Shown piece by piece: positions 1-6,067 of a DNA stretch of 28,214 nucleotides. The notes below the pieces were generated by a model. The model made no database searches. It saw only the letters and a list, made by a program, of their open reading frames with translations, and was not told the origin of the DNA. The DNA is taken from positions 1-28,214 of IMG/VR virus record IMGVR_UViG_3300030085_001184. The stretch is one strand, 5' to 3'. The position numbers and the translations under genes were made by a program. How positions within the stretch are numbered: the stretch's first letter is position 1; the number at the start of each line of letters is the position of its first letter. The DNA comes from a virus.

Positions 1-1
1 T

Positions 2-2173
2 GTAAATGACCAAACATTAGGAAGTATCAACGAAAATAGTGCAGATGGTACAAGTGTAGGTTCAATAACTGCGACAGACCCAACGGGTGATACAATAACA
101 TTTAGTAATTTTACACTAAAAGAAGCAAATTTAGATGGTGGTTCAAACATTACATCATCTTTGGGTGGTAATTCATTATATGACCCACACCAAGACCCAT
201 TCCAATGTAGTTCTGCAGGTGCAGTAACAAGAAAGAATGGAGTTTATCTAAATTCTGATGTAGCGAATAGATATTTTTATCAAGTAACAGTGAAAGACGC
301 ATTTAATTCAACATCTGATACAGGTTTAATTAGAATTAATATTGATGATGACTCAGCAAGTGCAATATCTGACAATTGGGATAATTTATATATCATAGAA
401 TCAGCAACAAGTGGTAATGAAATAAAAATTAGTTCAAATGGTAGAACAGGAACAAGTGCATTATGGTCATCAGGAGCATCTCAAAGATGGGAAATAAAAT
501 CAACAGGTAATTTAATTGGATTATCTGCAACAACAGGTTCAAGTGCAACTTTAAGATTAGCAAGTAACCTAAGTGGTTCAGCATATGCAAGTGGAAGTAC
601 GATTGCAGTAGAATTAACCGCATCAGAAAATGGATTTGAAACAACTAAACAATTTGTAAATCAAAATATAGCAGTTGTTATCAACAACGCACCTGTTCCA
701 AGTTTCAGTAACACATCTGCAAACTTAAATACAAATGGTGCAAGAAGTGGTAGTACGATTTCAACAATATCATTTACAGATACAGAAAGTGATTCACTAA
801 ATCACGGTTCATTTACATTTACAGACCCAAGTGGTCAATTAAATGCATATAAATCTGGCGATACTTATTTAGTACAACCAAAAAATAACTTAAGTGGTTC
901 TGTTTATCCAATGACCGCATCTATAAAAGATACTCATGGATTTAGAGTAGGTACCACTAAACATAGTGTAACAATCGCATCAGCACCAATAGGTACTTTA
1001 ACTACAAATGGTACATTTAGAGTAATAGAAAGTGCAGAGAATGGAGCACATATAAAAATTAATGCTGATGGTAGAACAGGAACACAAGCTGACTTAGGAG
1101 TTACTTATTCACCTCAATATAATTCCGCAGCAGTACAAGCATTTACTTCATCTAACGCAGCCATAGCAGTAAACAGTAATGGTAAACTAACAATAGGTGT
1201 ACATATAAGTGGTTCAAGTACAGGTAGTGGTGATACAATTACATCAACTATAACATATCAAGACCAATTTAATAATATAGGTTCAGGAAGTATATCAGTA
1301 AGTGTAGTTGCAAATCAAGCACCAACTGCAACATTTAGTGAAGTAGGTGCAAATATGACCGCATCAGTAGCGGCATCAACAAATCTTACAACGATTACTA
1401 TATCAGATACAGAATCGGATACACCATTCTCAGCTTCATTAGGTGGAACAGACGCAGGTAATTTAAAACTTGTACCACAAAATGCAAACTCATCATCATA
1501 TCAACTACAAAGTGCAGGAACAATTAGTAATGGTGTGACTTACAACTATAGCGCATCAGTATTTGACAACTTTGATAAGTCAACAAATTACAATAGAAGT
1601 ATAACAATTCTTGACCCTGTTGCTAAAACATATGTTTATGGTTGGGATGGTGGTTCTGCAGCAAGTGAAGCAGCTGCAATCGCATCATTAGGTGATAGTG
1701 GGGCAGATGGTGTTGGTATAACAAGTGGTTCTGTAATCGCACATTTACAAAGTGGCTCACTTGGTAAAACATTTAATCCATCATATGTAGGTGGACAAAT
1801 GTTACTATTTGCAAGTTCATCCAAAGCAACATTATCAGATAGTAGCGCAACAGGACTATCAAGTTTTGGATATGTAAACTTTAGTGGTGGTTCAAGAAGA
1901 TTAGTAGTAGTATTCCCATCAGCATCTAATCAAGGTGGTAAACCTGTAAGTATGTATGATGGAGTACCGCCAGATAGTACGGGTACTGCAAATGAATACT
2001 ATGTATATGCAAAAGACGCAGCCATACCTGGTACAATTGGAACAGGTGTATATTACTTCAATACTGAAAATGCAGTAGAAGGATATTCAAAATGGGGAAT
2101 GATTTTTGCAGAAGGTGAAAATACAAATAACTCAAGATATTATTTAATGCCTGACTCAGCGTCAGCACCATAA
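2..2173 (+). CDS. Cadherin-like/Ig-like tail fibre adhesin (5' partial)
   Basis: Probable distal tail fibre or receptor-binding adhesin. The reading frame is open to the window's left edge with no stop, so the true start lies upstream; the first TTG at 161 is not a credible start. 723 residues are visible. The first residues (LGSINENSADGT, then SITATD) look like a cadherin-type strand. Two module types then alternate: an A module starting IESA(T/E)-G-IKI and containing GRTGT (about 397-680 and 1024-1310), and a B module starting N(N/Q)AP with TDTESD (about 683-985 and 1313-1615). The last 180 residues from TYVYGWDGGS form a different, non-repetitive tip rich in Gly, Ser and aromatics. No transmembrane segment is visible. 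It is followed after 18 nt by another fibre gene. The fibre role is inferred from composition, modular repeats and neighbours; no enzymatic motif was seen. Confidence 0.75.
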   Translation, partial: VNDQTLGSINENSADGTSVGSITATDPTGDTITFSNFTLKEANLDGGSNITSSLGGNSLYDPHQDPFQCSSAGAVTRKNGVYLNSDVANRYFYQVTVKDAFNSTSDTGLIRINIDDDSASAISDNWDNLYIIESATSGNEIKISSNGRTGTSALWSSGASQRWEIKSTGNLIGLSATTGSSATLRLASNLSGSAYASGSTIAVELTASENGFETTKQFVNQNIAVVINNAPVPSFSNTSANLNTNGARSGSTISTISFTDTESDSLNHGSFTFTDPSGQLNAYKSGDTYLVQPKNNLSGSVYPMTASIKDTHGFRVGTTKHSVTIASAPIGTLTTNGTFRVIESAENGAHIKINADGRTGTQADLGVTYSPQYNSAAVQAFTSSNAAIAVNSNGKLTIGVHISGSSTGSGDTITSTITYQDQFNNIGSGSISVSVVANQAPTATFSEVGANMTASVAASTNLTTITISDTESDTPFSASLGGTDAGNLKLVPQNANSSSYQLQSAGTISNGVTYNYSASVFDNFDKSTNYNRSITILDPVAKTYVYGWDGGSAASEAAAIASLGDSGADGVGITSGSVIAHLQSGSLGKTFNPSYVGGQMLLFASSSKATLSDSSATGLSSFGYVNFSGGSRRLVVVFPSASNQGGKPVSMYDGVPPDSTGTANEYYVYAKDAAIPGTIGTGVYYFNTENAVEGYSKWGMIFAEGENTNNSRYYLMPDSASAP

Positions 2174-2191
2174 GAAAAGGAAAAGAAATAG

Positions 2192-2815
2192 ATGGCAACA
2201 ACGGCAGGTGATATTTATGTAAGAAGTGGGGCTTCGGGTTCATTCACATCAGTACAATATGTACAAGGTGGTTGGATTACTGTACCTTCTGCTTCAGACA
2301 TGACAGGCATTTATCACGACAGACTTAGAGATGGACAGATAATTTGGGTAGAACATACCGAACAATTATATGTTACACGAAAGTTTGTTGCATTTTCTAC
2401 GCCAGGTTATGCAGGAACAGATGATTCAGCATCATTCCATACTACTAACTTAGGTATTAGTGGTGGTGAAGGTGGTGGTAGTGGTGATATCACAAGTGTT
2501 GTAGCAGGAAATGGTTTAAGTGGTGGAGCAACAAGTGGTGACGCAACTTTAGCATTGGATACAACTTCAGCTACATTCAAAAGTGGAGTTAGTACTTTAC
2601 TTACATCATTAAATAATTTTACAGGGTCATTAGATAAGACAATATTTAGAACTACTGGCTCATTTGAATCAACTACTAATAATTTAGATATAACAGGTTC
2701 TATGAGATTAAGTAGTGTTTTAAAGTTTAAAGAATTAAGTTCAACTCCTGCATATCAAGAAGGTGGAATATTTTATTCAGGTTCTAACTTCTATTTAGGA
2801 TTGGGTAATAGTTAA
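2192..2815 (+). CDS. Short tail fibre/structural protein
   Basis: A 207-residue protein, probably a virion fibre component. The start ATG follows an A/G-rich ribosome binding site (AAGAAAAGGAAAAG). The N-terminal 85 residues look like a small beta-rich attachment domain (GDIYVRSG, WITVPSASD, LYVTRKFVAF). A Gly-rich hinge (GGEGGGSGD) follows, and then ITSVVAGNGLSGG, a phrase typical of phage fibre shafts. The C-terminus (GSMRLSSVLKFKEL to YSGSNFYLGLG) resembles the end of a fibre shaft. It sits between the large adhesin and a longer fibre gene, and shares the NGLSGG / DGLSGGG motif with the next gene. No catalytic motif, signal peptide or membrane segment is visible. A chaperone or whisker-like role cannot be excluded. 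Confidence 0.6.
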   Translation: MATTAGDIYVRSGASGSFTSVQYVQGGWITVPSASDMTGIYHDRLRDGQIIWVEHTEQLYVTRKFVAFSTPGYAGTDDSASFHTTNLGISGGEGGGSGDITSVVAGNGLSGGATSGDATLALDTTSATFKSGVSTLLTSLNNFTGSLDKTIFRTTGSFESTTNNLDITGSMRLSSVLKFKELSSTPAYQEGGIFYSGSNFYLGLGNS

Positions 2816-2830
2816 TAAAAAATTAATACA

Positions 2831-2838
2831 TATTTATA
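2831..2838 (+). promoter_or_regulatory. TATTTATA late-promoter-like motif
   Basis: TATTTATA lies in the gap before the fibre gene that starts at 2919. It belongs to a family of near-identical motifs placed before most genes of this window. The promoter function is inferred from position only. Confidence 0.35.
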
Positions 2839-2860
2839 TTATGTATAATTAAGAAGTTTT

Positions 2861-2886
2861 GGTTGGTACAATGTTGTGTGCCAGTT
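2861..2886 (+). promoter_or_regulatory. Hairpin in the 5' leader of the 2919 fibre gene
   Basis: TTGGTAC (2863-2869) can pair with GTGCCAG (2878-2884) around an 8-nt loop, with two G-T wobbles. It lies about 35 nt upstream of the AGGAG ribosome binding site. No T-run follows, so it is not a terminator. It may be a leader structure that stabilises mRNA or controls translation. This rests on hand-folding only. Confidence 0.3.
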
Positions 2887-2918
2887 GTTTAAAATAATAA
2901 ATTAATAGGAGAAACAAA

Positions 2919-4469
2919 ATGGGATGGAAAAAAGTCATTGTCTCAGGTTCAAGTGCCGACCTTCTTAATGTATCCGCATCAGCAGGATTCAAAGGAAATT
3001 TAGTTGGTAATGTAACGGGGACAGCAACCCAAGTTGGGAATAGTCTTACGGTAGATGATTCGACAATCCAACTTAACTCAGGAACCACATATGATGGTTC
3101 TGGTGCGAGAACCATTAGTGTAAAAAATAGTGGTATAACACTCGCAAAGATAGCTAACCAAGCTAACAATACGGTTTTAGGTAATGTATCAGGCGGTGCA
3201 GCTGCACCAAGTGCATTGACCGCAACAAACCTTAGAACATTAATCAATGTAGAAGATGGTGCAGATGTAACTGACGCAACTAATGTAACCGCAGCAGGTG
3301 CATTGATGGATTCAGAAGTAACTGATTTAGGATTAGTTAAAGGACTAACAAAAGCAGGAATTTCAGGTTCATTATCAAATACTGCATTAGCAGCATTAGG
3401 TGCAGGAATTGTATCTTCATCAGCACAGGTATCATCTTTAGCTGGTACTAATGATTCTACAATCACATTAACGGCAGGTGATGGTTTATCAGGTGGTGGT
3501 TCATTTACACTTAACCAAAGTGGTGCAGGTTCTGTATCATTTGCAGTAGGTGTTGATGATTCAACAATCGAACTTTCTTCAGATGCAGTAAGAATTAAAG
3601 ATAGTGGTGTTACTTTAGCAAAAATAGCAAATCAAGCAAACAACACAATTTTAGGTAATGTATCAGGTGGCGCAGCCGCTCCAAGTGCATTAACTGCAAC
3701 GAATGTTAGAACATTAATTAATGTTGAAGACGGAGCAGATGTAACAGATGCTACAAATGTAACCGCAGCAGGTGCATTGATGGATTCAGAAGTAACAAAC
3801 CTTGCATTTGTAAAAGGATTAACTGCTGGTATTTCTGATGGAAATGTTTTAACTGCAAATGATGCAGTATCAGACGATGATTTCTTAAGAATCAACGGAA
3901 CGGAAGTTGAAGGTTTAACTGCAGCACAAGTAAGAACTGCAATAAATGTTGAAGATGGTGCAGATGTAACAGATACTACGAATGTAACGGCAGCTGGAGC
4001 ATTGATGGACTCTGAATTAACTAACCTAGCAGCAGTTAAAGCAATTGACCAAGGATTGGCAACAGGTAATAATGTAGCATTTGCTAATTTAACATTATCT
4101 GGTGATTTAGTAGTTAATGGTACAACAACAACACTTAATACTACAAACTTAAATGTAGAAGACCAATTTATTTTGGTTAACTCTGGTTCAACTGCAAAAG
4201 ACGCAGGTTTAATATTTGGTGGAACAAGTGGAACTGCACAACAAGGTAAAGCACTTATTTGGGATTATTCTTACAATGGTAATGATGGTCGTTTAGCGAT
4301 ATCAACAACTGATGTTGCTCATGATAGTACTTCTAACTTTGGTGGTGGAACTGCAGGTTACTATGTAGCAGGTGTGTTCGCAGGAAGTGATACTGACGCA
4401 GCAACTGCAAAAGCAGACCACGCAGGTAATATTAGAATAGAATCAAATGAGATTTATATTTATGTGTAA
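2919..4469 (+). CDS. Tail fibre protein with duplicated shaft repeats
   Basis: A 516-residue fibre protein with a strong ribosome binding site (ATAGGAGAAACAAAATG). The N-terminus, GWKKVIVSGSSADLLNVSAS, matches that of the protein at 4982 and is probably a virion-docking segment. The shaft carries a duplicated unit of about 95 residues: DDSTI, LAKIANQANNT, LGNVSGGAAAPSALTATN, LINVEDGADVTDATNVTAAG, ALMDSEVT. Two full copies begin near residues 48 and 210, and a third, shortened copy near residue 330. Between them is DGLSGGGSFTLNQSG, a fibre-like motif. The C-terminal 130 residues (from NLTLSGDLVVNGTTTTLNTT to ESNEIYIYV) are non-repetitive and may be the trimer-forming tip. Fibre assignment rests on composition, repeats and context; receptor and exact position are unknown. 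Confidence 0.7.
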   Translation: MGWKKVIVSGSSADLLNVSASAGFKGNLVGNVTGTATQVGNSLTVDDSTIQLNSGTTYDGSGARTISVKNSGITLAKIANQANNTVLGNVSGGAAAPSALTATNLRTLINVEDGADVTDATNVTAAGALMDSEVTDLGLVKGLTKAGISGSLSNTALAALGAGIVSSSAQVSSLAGTNDSTITLTAGDGLSGGGSFTLNQSGAGSVSFAVGVDDSTIELSSDAVRIKDSGVTLAKIANQANNTILGNVSGGAAAPSALTATNVRTLINVEDGADVTDATNVTAAGALMDSEVTNLAFVKGLTAGISDGNVLTANDAVSDDDFLRINGTEVEGLTAAQVRTAINVEDGADVTDTTNVTAAGALMDSELTNLAAVKAIDQGLATGNNVAFANLTLSGDLVVNGTTTTLNTTNLNVEDQFILVNSGSTAKDAGLIFGGTSGTAQQGKALIWDYSYNGNDGRLAISTTDVAHDSTSNFGGGTAGYYVAGVFAGSDTDAATAKADHAGNIRIESNEIYIYV

Positions 4470-4488
4470 ATAAATTAAAAAATTAGTT

Positions 4489-4674
4489 ATGTCAAATCAT
4501 AAACAACACGCAAATACACAACAACCTATTAAAGAGACAAACCTCAAGCTCAATAAACAAGAGCTTGAGGTTCTCTTATTTTTGATATCTAATGGTACTT
4601 TTAAAGGTACAGACTTAGAATCAGTTTATAAATTAGCAGTAAAATTACAAAACTCTTACGATAAAATTAAATAG
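4489..4674 (+). CDS. Small helical protein, unknown function
   Basis: A 61-residue acidic/basic protein with a polar N-terminus (Gln/Asn/His-rich, residues 1-18) and an amphipathic helical remainder (LNKQELEVLLFLISNGTF, then DLESVYKLAVKLQNSYDKI). No Shine-Dalgarno is visible; the start is in a GTTATG context, as for several other small genes here. The gene ends 2 nt before the next small gene, whose pattern of hydrophobic residues and a central Gly is similar, so the two may be ancient duplicates. The DNA also encodes a perfect 12-bp hairpin. Unrecognised; it could be a small fibre-assembly helper because it sits between fibre genes. Confidence 0.6.
   Translation: MSNHKQHANTQQPIKETNLKLNKQELEVLLFLISNGTFKGTDLESVYKLAVKLQNSYDKIK
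4540..4572 (+). other. Perfect 12-bp inverted repeat inside a small gene
   Basis: AACCTCAAGCTC (4540-4551) pairs without mismatch with GAGCTTGAGGTT (4561-4572) around a 9-nt A-rich loop, followed by TCTCTTATTTTTG. It lies fully within the coding sequence at 4489-4674. The stem is stable for such an AT-rich genome and could act as an attenuator, RNase target or protein-binding site. The following T stretch is interrupted, so a classical terminator is uncertain. Confidence 0.6.
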
Positions 4675-4676
4675 TT

Positions 4677-4868
4677 ATGACACAATACGAAGGATTAAAC
4701 GAAAAAGATTTAAAAGTTATTCAAATAGCATTACAAAGAATGCAGATAACAGGTGCTGAAGCATCAATGATGGTAAATCTACAACGAAAAATCGAAATGG
4801 AATTGGATTTTGTAAAAAGTCCAAAATCTAAAAGACCTAAAAAAGGCGATACTTTAATTAAAGGTTAA
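4677..4868 (+). CDS. Small helical protein, unknown function
   Basis: A 63-residue protein starting 2 nt after the stop of the previous small gene, again in a GTTATG context without a clear ribosome binding site, which suggests translational coupling. Residues 7-48 look like a helical hairpin (LNEKDLKVIQIALQRMQITG, then AEASMMVNLQRKIEMELDFV) and the tail is Lys-rich (KSPKSKRPKKG). It shares with its neighbour the pattern Leu-Asn-x-x-(Glu/Asp)-Leu, a central Gly and a closing Leu-x-x-Lys, so it may be a duplicate. No known domain is recognised. A structured non-coding gap follows. Confidence 0.6.
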   Translation: MTQYEGLNEKDLKVIQIALQRMQITGAEASMMVNLQRKIEMELDFVKSPKSKRPKKGDTLIKG

Positions 4869-4887
4869 TTCTTTCTTTTTTTCTCAA

Positions 4888-4895
4888 TACTTATA
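4888..4895 (+). promoter_or_regulatory. TACTTATA late-promoter-like motif
   Basis: TACTTATA is one base off the TATTTATA family. It is followed by TACATAGGAATTAAA, nearly the same extension as the copy at 16544. It precedes the fibre gene at 4982 by about 90 nt. Function is inferred. Confidence 0.35.
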
Positions 4896-4918
4896 TACAT
4901 AGGAATTAAAGTAAAATC

Positions 4919-4965
4919 TGGTTGTTGGCCCGAAAGGGAAGTGGGCTCAGTAGAGTAACCAACCG
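4919..4965 (+). promoter_or_regulatory. Structured 5' leader of the 4982 fibre gene
   Basis: A locally GC-rich segment. GGTTG (4920-4924) can pair with CAACC (4960-4964). Inside, CCC-GAAA-GGG (4929-4938) makes a GNRA-type tetraloop hairpin that competes with pairing of GCCC (4928-4931) to GGGC (4943-4946). The mutually exclusive pairings suggest a structured RNA leader between the promoter-like motif and the AAAGGA ribosome binding site. Hand-folding only; no known riboswitch class is recognised. Confidence 0.35.
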
Positions 4966-4981
4966 CAAAAAGGATTAAAAT

Positions 4982-5614
4982 ATGCCAAATTGGAAAAAAA
5001 TTATAGTATCTGGCTCTAACGCAGAGTTAAACAATATCACCGCATCGGGTGAGATACTTATACCACAATATATTGAACACTTAGGTGATGATGACACTAA
5101 AATAGGATTTAGTGGTAATAATAATGTTGTACTTGTAACAGGCGGTGCAACAAGATTAAGAGCACAAAATAGTGGTGTAACTGTTACAGGTACATTTGAC
5201 GCAACAAAAGAAAAACAAATCATCGTAACAAATGGTGAAGTATTAAAAGCTGATATAATAACCGCATACGCACCTTTTGGAAATATAAACCAAATGGATA
5301 GTGATGTTCAAACAGGATATTGGCAATATGTCGCACCTGTCGATGGATATGTAGAAAAAGTGATTGTAAGTCCTCACGCATCAGCTACAAGTGGTACGGT
5401 TGGATTACAATGGAAAAATCAAAGTGGCAATATTTCAACCGAAGTAAATGGAACAATTTCAGCAACCGCAGGTGTTCCAACAACCTATACTTTTGGTACA
5501 TCATATAGTTTTAGTGGTGAGGATAGATTAAACTTATTAGTAGATAGGGGTGCAGTAAATAGGTCAAGAGGATTTGGTTTTACGATAATATTAAGACTTG
5601 ATTTTGTTAGTTAA
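4982..5614 (+). CDS. Tail fibre protein with WKKIIVSGS docking N-terminus
   Basis: A 210-residue fibre-like protein. It starts PNWKKIIVSGSNAELNNITA, clearly homologous to the start of the 516-residue fibre at 2919, so both probably dock to the same virion site. A central segment (GDDDTKIGFSGNNNVVLVTG, then TRLRAQNSGVTVTG) is of the kind seen in phage fibres. The C-terminal 110 residues (GYWQYVAPVDGYVEKVIVSP to GFTIILRLDFVS) form a compact beta-rich domain that may be a receptor-binding head. The ribosome binding site is AAAAAGGATT. The gene ends 9 nt before the Hint-collagen gene, whose ribosome binding site fills the gap. Function is inferred from shared N-terminus and context. Confidence 0.65.
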   Translation: MPNWKKIIVSGSNAELNNITASGEILIPQYIEHLGDDDTKIGFSGNNNVVLVTGGATRLRAQNSGVTVTGTFDATKEKQIIVTNGEVLKADIITAYAPFGNINQMDSDVQTGYWQYVAPVDGYVEKVIVSPHASATSGTVGLQWKNQSGNISTEVNGTISATAGVPTTYTFGTSYSFSGEDRLNLLVDRGAVNRSRGFGFTIILRLDFVS

Positions 5615-5623
5615 GGGGTATAA

Positions 5624-6067
5624 ATGGAACTGATACACGGATTACATAAAGATACCTTAGTAGACATCAAAGGAAGAGTTAACAAAAGACAAGGTGTTCC
5701 GATTAACTTTTCCAACATAGAAGTTGGTGACTACATAAAAGGTTATGATATTGAAAATGGCGTTTCAAGATACAACAAGGTTGTGTCTATATTTACACGC
5801 ACGGTAGATTCCTATTTAAAAATAAAACTTTCTGACGGAACTGAATTAAAAACTTCCGTTGATATAAAAATATTCAAAGATGGTGAATGGGTTTCACCAA
5901 TCGGTAATACATCATGTTCATGTTCAAATTGTGGATGTGGTGATAAACTATTTTTCAATGATATTAAGATAAGTTCAATAAAATGGGTAGACGAATCCAT
6001 TGAACTTATAAGTATTGAAGTAGAACCTGACCATAATTACTTTGTAGGTAACTTATTAGTACACAAC
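5624..6067 (+). other. Degenerate Hint (intein-like) domain, collagen 1
   Basis: Encodes residues 1-148. The order [37 protein letters not shown] matches Hint blocks A, B, F and G. The N-terminal nucleophile is Gly and the block B His is Asp, while the terminal His-Asn pair is kept. This is the pattern expected of a domain that can only perform C-terminal cleavage, or of one kept as a scaffold. The Cys-x-Cys-x2-Cys-x-Cys cluster is an unusual insertion that may bind metal. Confidence 0.75.

Noticed and set aside
161-2173. Start of the adhesin at 161
   Set aside because: The codon is TTG within an open frame that continues in good cadherin-like protein to the window's left edge; no ribosome binding site is present.
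5624-6067. A splicing-competent intein
   Set aside because: The N-terminal nucleophile is Gly, the block B His is Asp, no N-extein exists and no homing endonuclease domain is inserted.
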